Positions 35,488-48,329 of a stretch of DNA of 64,000 nt are shown here, piece after piece. The first letter of the stretch is position 1, and each line of letters opens with the position of its first letter. A program made the position numbers and the translations under genes. Origin of the DNA: Hydractinia symbiolongicarpus (lineage: Eukaryota; Cnidaria; Hydrozoa; Anthoathecata; Hydractiniidae); contig NC_079876.1 in the NCBI RefSeq assembly GCF_029227915.1, positions 24,509,328 through 24,573,327 on the forward strand, given 5' to 3'. Under the pieces are notes generated by a model. It searched no databases, was not told where the DNA came from, and saw nothing but the letters and a program-made list of their open reading frames with translations.

Positions 35488-36050
35488 CTAAAAAAAAAGA
35501 AAGAGAGAATCAATGTGATAGCTGGTTTGTAAACTGACATTGATGTATGTAGTTTCATAATCCTTTAGATTTTTTTAATTTTCAGCCAGTTAACAACAAC
35601 GTTAAATTTTAGGCAAATTCTTCTAGTGCTTGACAGCGAATAAAAAAAGGGTGAAACTTCAATGCTGCTGTTCGATCGAATGGCATAGACTTTTCTAAGG
35701 ATTTCGCCGACGTATTCTCTCAGATTTTACTTAATTAAGGATTTATTATTATAATTATTTTAATAATTAATTATTTACTTATATAAGTATTCATTAACAT
35801 TTAAGTATTTAATTTACAAATATATATATTTTTAAGTTTAACCAACTTAAGTTACCAACCGCAAACAAATTGTATTCCAAACAATCCAGCCGATACAAAC
35901 TAAATAAACCAACTTAAAAATTTAAACAGAAACGAGTGGATCGGTGAGGGGAAGTGAAAGGTTAGACTATAAGACCTCTATCTAAAACCTGCAAAAAAGT
36001 TATTAAAATTAGGACCACAACAGAGTCACAGAATGATAATGAAAATTTAA
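35488..36050. other. AT-rich non-coding stretch
   Basis: Includes a very AT-rich patch at 35.74-35.83 kb. If the two-exon peptide model holds, this and everything up to 42,613 is its single intron. Confidence 0.4.
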
Positions 36051-36059
36051 GCCTATTGA

Positions 36060-37525
36060 TAGACAACTGAAAATTTGATAAAGATATATCTGAAGAAGAA
36101 AATAAGTCCCTGTTAAAGGATCATTTAGCTATTGAAGATGGTATTGAGAATTCCAGATCTCTTAGACAAGGAGAGTGCGAGTGCTTTATAACCGTTAAAT
36201 GAAGTATACGAAGCAAGCACTAACACTTCGTCCTAATTACAAAGATCAGCGTGGAGTACCACAAAAACAATTTGGAGATGATTATGAAGGAAAGTATGGT
36301 AGATCATTTACTCCTGAATACATATTAACCAGTGAGTACATCAAAGCAATCAATCGAAAGAAGAAACAATTAAAGATGGAAGAACAGAAAGCCATTCGAT
36401 TCTGCAATGAAAGTTCAATATTGTTTCTCATAATTTATAAAGTTTTAAATGATCTAAAGAAGAAATTTCGCTCAACTGACGATGAAAATGACAAAGCAAT
36501 CAAAGGAGGTATGATGAATTAACTTCCCATGAGAAACTAATTCAAAAATTAGAAGAGAGGCTCAAAAAGGTTTTTATTAACAGTTATGGAGAGGGATGAT
36601 AACCTTAATCACCTAATTCTCAAGAAATTAAGAACTTTGAATCATTTAGCGCTTCTCCTTTAACTATCCAGCTCATTAAATCCAAAAACTATAGCTCATC
36701 TCTTGATATGTACACATTTTGAATTTTGTTTGAGAAACTCTTTAATCTAAACCAAAAAGTTTACTAACTGACTTAGTAAATAATAATTACTTTAAGAATA
36801 CTGCTTTAATGTTGGTGGGAAAGTAGATGACATTGATAAAATTAGGAGGCGACACATAGCAGCATATGGCAATCGCAAACCATGTTAGCGATAAAATTAC
36901 GTGGAACAGGTACCACCATATTTGCAATACATCAAATTTTTTGTCCATGCAATAATCCTTATTTACACGGACACCAACTCAATGAAGATATTTCTATTAT
37001 CGGATAAAAAAAACAATTTCTATCAGTTCAATTTAGATCATGATGACAAAGAACTTAATAATGACCAAGAAGTCATGATATCCAACGGTCATCTTGAAAA
37101 GTTTAAAAAGGTCGAACAGGTTAAAACTGAAATCACTTATAAATGTGTGCAAAGGATATAAAATGCATGATCGAGATGACACTATGAGGATAAAAAAAGA
37201 AGAAAACCGGAGATGATCAAAAATCGATTGCATTGGATAAAATCAAAATTCAACTATTGCAAGACTTCCAATGACGCACAATCCAATCGTCAAAGTGTTT
37301 CCAAACAAATTCAAAGCATTAGAAGTATTCAATCAACAAATGAGAACACCGTCAAAGGTACAAAGATAAATTTAAGAATCACTCAAAGAAAACCAAAATT
37401 AAAACTACATACAGAATTGCTTGAGAAGACTACTCAGTCACCACACTTTGTCGCATGGACTTCGATGCGTCTTCAGCCCAATAATACAGGATTTAGACGA
37501 TATCTTGACAAGCGGGATATATAAC
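36060..37525 (+). other. Coding-like retroelement-type remnant, unidentified
   Basis: Plus-strand frames with lysine- and glutamate-rich, coding-like composition follow each other with stops between them: 36,199-36,522, 36,901-37,161 and 37,213-37,524. None shows a recognised motif. Same-strand BEL/Pao pol sequence lies 1 kb further on, so this may be the gag part of the same old element. That is inference only. Confidence 0.3.
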
Positions 37526-37822
37526 ATATAGTATTATTATGTTATTTGTGATATCAGGATTTTGAGGATTTTTTATTAACTTTTATCTTCCAACATCCGT
37601 TACTTGCATCTTACTTAATAAATAAGTTCTTCATGTTTAATTTGGCTCTCTTTCGAGATCTGTTGGTTCTAACCATTTTGTGAAACATTTTTCTTTTATA
37701 TGTCCCCCCTGTATTTTTTGTACTCGCCTGATAAGAATACGGAGGCAAATTATCCTTTTGTAGTATTTATTGCAAATTTTCCCGAAGACCGGTTTTTTTT
37801 TATTTCTGTTTAATCATTATAT

Positions 37823-38263
37823 GGTTTTGCTTGCTTTTGTATTGCATTGATCACTGTGTCTACTTCCAGGACTTGGATGTGTTTAATGGTTTCTTCAGCT
37901 GATTGTCCAAGTTTTACTGCTTTGTCAAGGGATAGGTCGGACTCACGACGCATTTGTTTGCGTAATCTGTCATTTGCAACTCCATTTGCAACATCTCTTA
38001 TGAGTGATTCTTTTAATTCTCTAAATTTGCAGTCAGTGAAGTGTCGTTTACTTGTGTAACAAAATAATCAAATGACTTCCCTTGTTTTTTATGCTGGGTA
38101 AAAAATATGTCTTTTGCAATATTCATCAAGCATTTTGATGAATATAATTTTGGAAACTTGATCTGACTTTGTTTGATTTAGCCTCCTTCTTGGCAATAGA
38201 TAGAATTGTTGCTCATGCTTCCACCTCTTCCATTGCTCACTTAAGTTACCAGGAAATGCTAGA
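37823..38263 (-). mobile_element. Ty3/gypsy gag fragment
   Basis: The minus strand reads LPGNLSEQWKRWKHEQQFYL near 38.2 kb, the start of the capsid-like gag region, and then, after frameshifts, ESLIRDVANGVANDRLRKQM followed by RRESDLSLDKAVKLGQSAEE at 37.87-38.02 kb. The L-I-R-D...L-R...E-x-D-L-(S/T)-L-(D/K)-K-A series is characteristic of Ty3/gypsy gag. Stops interrupt it and no zinc knuckle, protease or long terminal repeat was found next to it. Confidence 0.65.
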
Positions 38264-38539
38264 TACTGGGGTTGAATGCATTTATTCAGGGTTTTTCTCT
38301 TTATTCCGACATTGGTGATTGAACCGGTAGAATAAAAATATACATATCTGCAGCTTGACTAGTTTATCCTTTGATAGTTGAAATACAATTCGTTGCATTT
38401 TAGATGTAACTAATATTTATAGACGTTAATGTGGACTGGTTATATGACATTTAGCCTAAAGATGGTTGACAGAGACACAAGATATATGTAAACAAATATG
38501 GCAACACTAGATGCAAGATGACATAATAGCGTATAGACA

Positions 38540-39015
38540 TACAGGCATCAATAATTTACCACTGACTTTTGGTTCATAGTTGTCAATTTTAAATCGATGG
38601 ATCTACTTACACCAAATCGTCTAAGACTGGGTAGAAATAATGAGATAAGTCTCGTTGACAGTATGATTGTGACAAATAATCCAGATCCAGAATAATCCAG
38701 ATGCTTCGTTCGAAAATGGGCTTTTAGGCCATGTCTGAAATAATGACTCTCCAAAATGGTGTAAATCAGACGAAGTACCCAAAAGTGTGATAATGCATAT
38801 TGGTGTTAAAAAGGTATCCCAATACGTTCAAATTATCAATAAGGTATTGTCGAAGGAATTGTGATAGATAACGATGAGAAGACTACACATAAAGCTGAAA
38901 TTCGTTATCGTAACTTTTGTACGAGAATCGATCGGATTACTTGTCGTGGAGCTCATAGTCTAGTTGTGATTCACTATATTGATGAATTAAATATGACTGA
39001 GGAACTTTCCATGTG
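38540..39015 (+). mobile_element. BEL/Pao retrotransposon pol C-terminal fragment
   Basis: Frames read INNLPLTFGS, then DLLTPNRLRLGRNNEIS near 38.6 kb, then PKWCKSDEVPKSV near 38.76 kb, and a continuous stretch 38.86-39.00 kb with EIRYRNFCTRIDRITCRG followed by AHSLVVIHYIDEL. This is the order seen after the integrase core in BEL/Pao elements: L-T-P-N-x-L-x-L-G-R, K-W-x-x-S-D, and R-G-x-x-x-L-V-V-(I/V)-H-x-(I/V)-D-E-L. Frameshifts show that it is dead. Confidence 0.6.
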
Positions 39016-42000
39016 TGTTTTTATGTATAAAGTAACAAAGAACTTCAGGATTCACTATCTTTTGCGAAGGTTGGTTTCAGCATTCAAAGACACAATGAGA
39101 TACGCAACACCAGTGCCGAAATTTTAGATAAATTTGTACTATCGTTACCATTAAATCAATGTTGACAACGTTTTTTGGTGAAACGTTCAACAATCCAACT
39201 GCTACCCTATCCAATGCATATGGCTAACGTCTCAGCAAAAGTTTTTTAGAGAAAGGGGCAAACAGGTGTTTGTGATAAAAGTGTTTTCAACCCATTAGTC
39301 AAATGCCACTTAAATCAAATTACCTCTGCAATACACAAAAAGAAAAAGAATGATGCGTTATCGCCTCCTGTTTTTTTATGCTTTAAGTCGTACTTGAAGA
39401 AAGTTGTATCTTCAAATGCAGCTGCTCTTCTGGCAGATACGAAGAAGCAACCCAGGAGCATCATCAGCTGGATGAGAACGCGACTTAACTTGACCCTATT
39501 GCAATTCAACTTGATTTGCATTTGAGGCACAGAAGCTAGAAAACTTGATGCCACGCTGACTATTGATAAAAACAACGCTCTGGCTGTAATTGACTGTCAA
39601 TTGAAGAGTGATTGCAAAGAGTGCCACATTCATTCGTTTATGGAACTGTTCTATCGATATATTTAGGCTAATATATAAACAATTGAATAAATTATTTGCA
39701 CGGTTATTAAACTGATATGGTGGCATTATACCTTAAGTCTTTCATATACCAGGATAAACACTTCGCATTGGTAGACGCCAAATAATATCAAATAATTGTT
39801 ACCTTTAACATATATTAATAACTTTCCAACAAACCTACGAATTCAAAACTGCAAACAAATTTGGTTTAAAAACAATAAAATTCAGATAACTAACTGTTAA
39901 TTTTGTGTAACTGCGTAGTTTCTTTTCAGCATGTTAGTTAACATGCATCCAAATGATAAAAATGCTTCATCTGAAAGTCAATAATAAATGTTGACTACTA
40001 ATCCAATTTTCTAGAAACGTTTTAATAAAAACATTAACTAATCTTATCTTTCCTAAATTAACAAATTTCAGTCTATTTGAATACATCTTTTACTACAGTA
40101 CTTTTTAATATCTGCTTAAGAAATTAACCTCAGCAAAACAACATATTAAAAGGTTTATTTAATTTTGAACCAGTAATTTCGTTTCATATCAGACAAAAGA
40201 TTCCTTTCAATAACAGTCTTTTGATCGCGTTGGTAATAACTATTATCATTTCCATAGTCTTTAGTAATCCACGATAGAGGTTGTTTCCATCAAAATTGTC
40301 CTGTCCTGTTCATGCTCATTGGAACTTTTACTGCCTGCAGCGCCTGTGTTTTGGCAGCTTTGAAAGTTCAGACAAGTCGACTTCCATCACTAACATACGG
40401 ACATACTTTTAACAAACAATAGAAATTCCGGGAAACTTTCCCATTTTAAATATAATAGAAATTAACCAAACCCCGGAAGCAGCGACTTGAAATGTTTAAT
40501 GAAAGTAAGGTTTTATTACATCGGTGTTTGAGAAATAAGAAGTGACTGACAACTTAAGCGCGCTTATTTCGCGAAATTCACATTGTCTTTAAAATCTACT
40601 TATTTTTCATGGGAAATGGTCTTTACTTTACACCAAGCTCATCGCCAGTGGATGATAGGGTAATTATCAGGACAAAACCTGAAATGTATATATATAAGAA
40701 AAATAACAAGGTACGAGGTTTGAATTCACAAATTCCGCTTGCAAATACAAAAAACACAATATTACAATTATTCAAAAAAATTCAAGCGCGTAATGATTTA
40801 CCGGATTGCTTCTACACAACACAAGACAGCTAGCTAACTATGAGATCCGAATACATTTGAAGTAAATAGTGCCTGTTTTAGGAATCTCACGAATATTTAG
40901 GTTTTCCAATATTTCACAGCATAAATCACGTAGGCAATTCCCCCTTCTTTTTCAGTCCCTATTCTTTGTTCTTCCGAATAACTTATGCTTCTGCTGCCTG
41001 CTCTAGGATGTTAGGTTATTGAAATATTGACCGTAAAGTGCTGCAAGAGGCTGGTTTTGCAAGAAGAAAAAACCTACTGTAGCTAGTTTACAAAGTGTAA
41101 GGCGATTAAAGTAGTCGAACAAAAATATGATAACCAGGATAAATAAGTGTACAAGATTGACCAGTACACCCTAACGATGCAACTTTCGTTAGTCAATTTA
41201 ATACTGATAAGTCTATATTGCTAAGAATATTCGCGAAAATGACATGTATGATTAAATGGGTTACGCAAGTAAATTAGTTGGAAAGCTACTAAGTAGGAGC
41301 TGGCCGTTGAAAGATCCCAGACCAGACTTAGGTTACTAAACAACTTTTCTAAGCGCTGCATTTAAATTTGCTACAGAAGATACAATGTTTTTGCGTACAT
41401 TAAGCGCATAAACTTGTACTACCCAGTCAACCCAGATATCACCTTTGAATGGAACTAGATTGGCATAATACATAAGATTGATATCGACTGTTGAAAAGAA
41501 TTTTGTATTGATGTTTTTAAGAATAGTGTGCATCTAAATAGTGGTTTCTTATTAAAAGCGTGGAATTAACAACAATCTGTTAATTTTATATATTTTTTTC
41601 ACGAACGCAACTAGCTACAAAAATTATCAAACTATATAATTTAAAAAAACAAATAACAAAGACACATCATTTCCATTAATTAGGTTGCAAAATTTCTTCT
41701 CTACTTTCGACCGTTTTGTTGAAAGCAATTCATCACTTGGATTGCGCATATGTTTTTGTCCTTCTCTGGTTTTTCTTCAATAATTTCAAAAGATCTTTTG
41801 TCCATAGATCGTTTTCTTCCAAGTTGACAAGCTTGATACTGATCAAGACACTAAAATACGAACTAAAACTTGTCAAATGACCGGCAAAGCAATTGCTTCA
41901 TCCAAGATGTTAAGAAATCACTTTGTTTGGTTTTTCAGGTAATTTTACATTTATCAAGCCTGTAAAAAAGGCTACAGAAGTGAAAAACTAAGGAAGACGA

Positions 42001-42355
42001 AATTACATTGAAAAGAGATTCATTTTGAGGATAAGAATTAACACAGAATTGGATGCAGAAGATCTAATAATTAGCTTAGTGATAAATTCTGCTTCTAGAG
42101 GTTAGAATTGTGGATCTAAGCCCTGTTTATGTGTCAATCTTGCTTAAAAGAACAACAAGATGAATGAGGAACGCGGTTGGATAATTCGTATTATTAGTTC
42201 GCGTATTATAAATGCAAGATCTACATGAAAATTTTAGAGAAACATATTAAAACGATATAGTTCCTGTTTAATTCCCACTGGAAAACTAAACGCAGACAGT
42301 AATGATCGTAACAGTTACGACTGTTATGGATTTTATGATACTCTTGATAAAGATT
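39016..42355. other. Non-coding stretch within the peptide-gene intron
   Basis: AT-rich, with only short frames and no recognised domain. No additional exon between the two proposed peptide exons was found. Confidence 0.4.
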
Positions 42356-42505
42356 AGGACCGTAAAAAATTAAGGTTGACAAAAATTTAGGGCCGACGAA
42401 AAAATAGGGCGCGACAAAAATTAGGGCCGACAAAAATTAGGGCTAATGAAAAATTAGGACCACGAAATATTCCGACTGACGGAAAATTAGGGTCCTCGAA
42501 ATTAG
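42356..42505 (+). repeat. Degenerate tandem repeat, about 20-bp unit
   Basis: About eight imperfect copies of a GACAAAAATTAGGGCC-like unit lie in a row, spaced 18-21 bp. It sits about 110 bp inside the first intron of the peptide gene. Confidence 0.65.
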
Positions 42506-42613
42506 TGATCTGCATTTTTTTAGCGGACAAAGTAATGAAATATCGTTATGGGATTGTTAAGTTAAAATTATTTGAAATAAAAAACTAGCCATAAAAAATA
42601 TTAAAAATGTTAC

Positions 42614-42712
42614 CTTTTGTGTGCCAGATCCCGACCCTCCAAGCACTTGAAGTGGTGAAGCTATGCAACCCACAAATAAGGCTGCGAATAATACGGCGAC
42701 AAGTAGCTTCAT
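42614..42712 (-). CDS. Exon 1 of a putative small secreted peptide gene (signal peptide)
   Basis: The minus strand opens with ATG at 42,712 and codes 33 residues up to CAAAAG|gtaaca at 42,614, phase 0. The N-terminus MKLLVAVLFAALFVGCIASP has a Lys, a 15-residue hydrophobic core and small residues before a likely cleavage site at Ala-18/Ser-19, a textbook signal peptide. A Gly-Ser-rich stretch, LQVLGGSGSGTQK, follows. The only phase-compatible downstream exon recognised is 35,395-35,487, 7.1 kb away, giving a 63-residue precursor. The exon cannot join the phase-1 Ig exons directly. An ATAAATA lies about 65 nt upstream of the ATG. The signal peptide call is firm; the gene end is less so. Confidence 0.65.
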
Positions 42713-45560
42713 GATTACGTTTTACGTAGCAACAGTAATAAAAGTTTTTAATGAAAACAGCAATATTTATGTGCTTTTGAACAAATAAACACAGGTGGAG
42801 AGTGTTTCTAACATTAAATTTGATTGAATTTGCATGATCGGTGTTGATTTTAGAAAAAAATATTCGTATATTATTCTACATAAATATGTAATTATTGAAC
42901 GTGGTAAAACATCAAATTTATCGCGGTGTTTAAAAAGTATACAAGAAACAAGTAAAATACATTTTCGTTTTGTAAACACGTGATTTGAGAGTAACATTTT
43001 TTATTTAAAACGTATGTCATTCAAGACAAGCCTTGGTAACAATATTTGTTTGAAGCTCACAACGTACTTTCATGATGTTCGCAAAACTAAGATTCTTGTG
43101 AAGTAATAGTTGGGAACCATGGAAACTAAAAAATTATTCATACACTTTCGCTAAATTAATAACAGTGTCGTAAACATCTATAATGGCAAGCCCAGAAAAT
43201 AAGAGAGAACAAACAACAAACAGAAATCCAATTGTAAAATTTTCCAAAAATATATGACAAAAGTCTTAATAGATAGAAATCGACTATTACGCTTCCAGTT
43301 CTGAATAAAAAGGCTTTCTATGCCAAACCCTGTGTTGACTAAGAAAAGTGGAAACCTGTCTTAGAACTTTTTTCTAGTTTTGTGATTGTTAGATTTAGAC
43401 GTATCATATGTCTACACTGTGAACGTCCGCCATCTTGTATCACTGCCCGTCTTTATGTTGTAGCCTCACATTTGTTCTTGTGCTGTATGGTAGCCTCCAT
43501 TCTATATAGTATATATTCACAAGCCGTAAATAAATATACATTCCTCTCGCAAATCTCGGCTCGTGACCACAACAGTAATCGCGACAGTTTTTTGCCAGAA
43601 GAAATTATGCAGGTAATCTGGTTGTCAATACGTAATTATTCAAAGAAAATTTTCTTTCTTTCCAAAGAAATGTTTGGACGCAATTTAATCGTTTTTCAAG
43701 TCTTTTCAAGCAGCAGGTATTGAAAGATGACATGAAAAGTGCATTAACTAACAGATTTTTATTGTATGGTGTGGCAGAAGAGTCTATATGGAATTATTTG
43801 ATAAAAAATTCTCCAATTGCATTTTTTGGTTAAATATTATGCCAAGATATGAAACTGTGTCAATCATCACCTAAATGTTTGCTTGCCTTAACTTCCTGCT
43901 GTTGCTGATAAAGTTTTCGACAAACGAAAGTTTTTAATCCATTCTGCGAGTCAAAAGTAACTAAGTTTTTATTGTAGAAATAGTGGCAATTTGAATTAAG
44001 GCTATTAACCACCAAAGTAATTAAACAAAAAAGAGAGAGAGTAAGGGGTAAGAGAGAAAAGGTTATTTTTTGATACTTTTGCTCCTAAAAGAAGCACACC
44101 AAAATTCGTGTCTGTTAAGAGGAGGATTAACATTAGTAGTATCAAAAGAAAAAATTAGGACTAGTTTGATGTTCTTCGACAAAGTCCTTTCTCTTGATTT
44201 TCTCTATTAACCAACTAACCTGCTTATGAATTAAATTTAAAACCATTTATTTGTGTGGAGATCTGTGTGTGTTGCTTACCCCGATGCTTATCCCAACAGC
44301 ATTAAGCGTTAAGGAATTAACGATGTTACATTTCGCTAACTTAAACCTTTATGTAGTGAGTAAATGTATGAAGGCTTGTGAACTAAATCATATTCTGTTC
44401 GGGCGTTTAGGGAATCTGAAAAGCCAAGGGGTAGGGGGGGGGGGCATTAGTTCCTGGCCATCTGTTGAGTTACTAAGATAACAGGCTTGACGTCATGCCA
44501 AAGGATTTTCAATCCCTAAAACAGTATACTTCAGATAATTTATTCATGATTAATTAAGAGAAGGATTACAGGGTTAACGTAAGTGAAAATCGCGATGTTT
44601 TTCTTCTAATTTTAAGTAGTTCGGTTTCTTTATGACGTAAGAGATCTTGAACAGTGATAATGTGTAACGATTTTAGCGATTCCTTTTGCTTACAAGAACT
44701 ATAAAAGATCTGGTGAAAACTTTATTTTCATAAATGTATGTCAAAGATTATTTCAGTCATGTCCCTAGATATAAAACATTATATTGCTAATTTCAGGTAT
44801 ATTCGCGAGAGCATGCATCCAGAAGTTCTTATTTTATTCCGAGATGTTCATATTACGGGATGTTATTTTTGAAGAATAAGAAGAATCCGAAGTATATGTC
44901 TAAACAATTTTAACCAGCTTCACCAAAAGACGAAGCTTTGACCTACACAGTTTAGATTCCAGTGCTAGAAGGTTTTCGTTTAAGCTTTCCTAGAAGAAGA
45001 GGATTGCCACCATTCTTTCAATAAATGACAATATTGAGAATGTAGAGATTCTTATACTTTCCTAAGGTATAAAAAATGATAACTTTGTTTGAATTGGAGC
45101 ACTTCTTCCGCTTGTATTTCCAACGGGATTTTTGCAATTTTTAGTAAATGGGGTTTGCGGGTTTTTTTCATAAAGTCTCTTTAACAATAGCAATTGGGGA
45201 AGATTTATCAGCTGTAAATGATATATATTCTTCTGTAAAGTAGCGATTCTTTTCTCCTAATATGAATTCCACTTTATTTCGATATGTGTTTTTTTTTTCG
45301 GAAAAAATAGTAGCTTAACAGGGTTTGTCTACAGGAAAACTGATTTTCTAAAGATTGAGACTTTTCTTCATGACATAACTTTTGAATCTCCAACTCCGTA
45401 GCTAGACTTTTAAAAGGGCTGGTTTACTTGTTGTATATGCTCCTTGATTAAATTCTCAAACAAACTATTGATGCAGCTTGTCAAATTCGATCTCTGCTAG
45501 CCAAGTATGGGTTTAGCAAAATTTATTAAAAGTTCTTCAATCTCTAATTATTAGGATTAA
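42713..45560. other. Intergenic stretch upstream of the peptide gene
   Basis: AT-rich intergenic DNA. A 113-codon plus-strand frame at 43,382-43,723 lacks any domain. Its TATATAG, AATAAATA and CTCTCGC sequence near 43.5-43.56 kb looks somewhat like the end of a retrotransposon LTR, but no partner was found. Confidence 0.35.
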
Positions 45561-46500
45561 GCTAAAAAAAAGGATATCATGAAAGACCTAATGCCACAGA
45601 GAGGGAAAAAATGATGATGTTAAATAGCTTCACTGCCAGATAGAGACGCTAAAAATCTTTTTAACCTTCCTAAAGGAAATGGCTCAAGACGTCACTAAAT
45701 TTTTCTGTCTGTGAGTGTAATGCGGACAACACAGCATATGATAAATTGATCAAAATTATGTCCCTGATCCTGAAAGGTTTTCCTAATCGATTAACACAAG
45801 TAGTAAGTGCAGCTTCGGCCGCTACAAGTCAGACGAAGAAAAAAAACACTTTTTTTAAAGTGTTGATAGAGTGTTCGTTTTAAAGTGTTTGTTTGTGTTA
45901 AAAACTTTGAAGAAGAGCATACTTGCAGCCAAGAGGAAGCAGATTCAAGAATGTTATACCACCTTTTCAAGTTACATTCGCCATTTAAAGCTGTAGTTCG
46001 CACTGTTGATACAGATGTATTCCCACCTTGGGATCACTTCATTGAGTACAAGAAAAAGAATATTTGAATGGCGACTGGCTATCATTACGAAATTAACACC
46101 ATGCAACACATTAGTGTTAAATAAACACACGACTATTTTGAGCAAAAAGTTTGTAAATGCACATCTAATACTTCATACATTTATAGGATGCTATTGCACT
46201 ATATATGATTCAACTCAAGGGGAAAAAAAAGATCGCTAAAATTGTAACAGGTATTTCAAAGATAGAAATCGTAAGAGAAAAAATATTGTGGCTACCAAAG
46301 ATTTTTTGTACTTTGCACGGACAAAAAAACGGTGTCAGGTAATGATGCTACCAGCCATTATATGTGCGAATAATATAGGTGGGATTTTGCTTGCCACCAT
46401 GAAGCAGAGTGTTTTTGCAAAAAAAGATATTACAAAGTCCTGTTGCATGACTTTGGAGAGGTTATATCTTGCCAGCCCTCAAAAGTACAATTAGTTGCTT
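45560..46500 (+). mobile_element. Remnant of a repetitive invertebrate protein gene, EEADSRM type
   Basis: The frame at 45,885-46,067 contains CSQEEADSRMLYHLF followed by VVRTVDTDV. The pair 'EEAD(T/S)RM' and 'R-(T/S)-x-D-T-D-V' is found in multicopy, transposon-like proteins of many invertebrates. Frames around it are also coding-like but are cut by stops. The family's usual third block, around an L-T-G-C-D motif, was not found. This is taken as a dead repeat copy. Confidence 0.4.
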
Positions 46501-47699
46501 AAAAGCTCGAAAAAAATCATTACATTTTGGCATGGTTTGGTGCCATTACTACCCATAGATCGCTGACGTGGTGAAGCAAGATAAATAACTATTCTATTGA
46601 AACAAAACATTTTGTGATAAAGTTGGTACCAATTTTTTACGAATGCATGTGTTGGATTAAGTGGTAGACACGCCGCTGAATATCTGAAACTGCTTGTTAT
46701 TTTTTAATCAGTTAATGATGTTGATGACAATTCTACGAACGGTGAGTTTTGCTTATGTTAATTGTGGTAACAGAATACAGTTCTTCATTACTTGTGGTAA
46801 GTAAACATTAGGTTTATATTAACCACTGACAGTATCTAGTAGAGCACTTGCACAGTAGGAATGGTTGCTAGCTATGGACCTGATCTTACAGATGGCAAGG
46901 AAGATTAATTCCACAAAAGGACCTAGGCGCTACTCAGGTATTGATTATTAATGGCTGAAAAAAACCCGCCAGCACCTCACACTACACCAGTTCATGAGAT
47001 GTACCTTCAGTTCAACAGTTAACATTTATATAACAGATTAAAAATCACACAACATACTATTTATTCTCTGAGTATAAGGACTTCAAGTTCAAAGACATTT
47101 TAAGAGGCACGATGACACTAAAGAGACTAATGACACTCTAGACCAAAAGAGATAGTACGAAGTCTGTTGTTTACAAAGTTCTTTAGGCCCAAATTTGCGC
47201 ACAGCAAAGCAGTAGCTGAAGTTTGGTAAGTGAACGCGTACACTTACTGCTAATTCTATTAACATTACAGTTAAGGGAAATTCAACATATGACATCTTGG
47301 CTTAGCTGCATATTTTCATAATGACGCTATTAAGAAAATGGTTTTTTCTTGTCAATCTTCTTTATCTGCAGCTGTCCATTATGTAGGGAGTGAAAACCAG
47401 GATAACTCTGTGGATAACCCTGTTTCAGATTTAAAGTGTCAGGTTTGTTAAATAACTTTGAAATTCAGCAAAATGAAAATTCTAATTCCGTAGTTTCCTC
47501 TTTTATATCGGCGGCCAATTCGCTAAAAAATTAACCATATAATAATGGCAACCACATTGCCCACAGCTGTCGCTGAAACTGAATTCCACGAAGCGCTAAG
47601 CCACTGTTGCTAATGCGCATTAGTTTCTCCTGTATACCAAAGGGTCTTGGCAGTAATTAAGAAGTGAGCATATATAAACTTTTGCTTCTTCCTTCATGT
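46501..47699. other. Intergenic stretch without recognised features
   Basis: AT-rich, short chance frames on both strands, nothing assignable. Confidence 0.4.
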
Positions 47700-47703
47700 T
47701 TAA

Positions 47704-48329
47704 CCCTATTCTGTCCGGGGTTTTTCGAATACACTATGATCCGGGGGTAGGACAGGCCGCCCCCCCTCAATAACTCTTCATAGGGTTGTTCAAATTGAAT
47801 CAAACTTGGCACACATGGCAGCAATGAATTTTTGCTTGCGTCAGCACATTTTCTGTGACGTCATCGGAAGCTTGAAATTTGTTAAAAATGTCACTATCTG
47901 CTTAAAATTTAAGAGCGAATTTTTGCATTCTGTTTGAAGTTTCTGAAAGCTAAATAAAATTTATTTAACATATTCTTCGTTTCTCACGTCGATGGCATGA
48001 AAAATTGCCAAAAATTGCGTGAAAATCCGGGTTTTTCGATTTTCGGGTAAAATCCGAAAAAATCGGCAAATCGGGCTATTCACGTTTCCAAATTATGCAA
48101 AATGATTCTTCTTACTGAAACAAAGTTGTTGCAAGTTTCAAGTTCTAAGGATAATCCTAACAGGAGTTATTAAATTTTCCCCATTATAAGGATTTCATAG
48201 TGATATTTAGGGGTAGTTTCGAGTAATGGCCAATATCAATTCAGTAATTTTCATAGCCATATAACATAGCAATAAGGAGTTATTAAAAAAAACCATCAGG
48301 GGAATCCCCCCCCCCCGGACCGAATAGGG
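47704..48329. mobile_element. piggyBac-type MITE, copy 1 (626 bp)
   Basis: The element starts CCCTATTCTGTCCGGGG and ends CCGGACCGAATAGGG, imperfect inverted terminal repeats of about 15-17 bp, and is flanked on both sides by TTAA (47,700-47,703 and 48,330-48,333). A TTAA target duplication and CCC...GGG termini are the marks of piggyBac-type elements. There is no transposase. A C run lies next to the right end. Confidence 0.75.

Noticed and set aside
43382-43723. 113-codon plus-strand frame, and possible solo LTR around it
   Set aside because: No domain is visible. TATA-like and AATAAA-like words are common in AT-rich DNA, and neither paired ends nor a target duplication was found.
48301-48320. 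Poly-C run as a structured or regulatory site
   Set aside because: It lies at the end of the piggyBac-type MITE, whose other copy has a G run nearby; simple slippage explains it.
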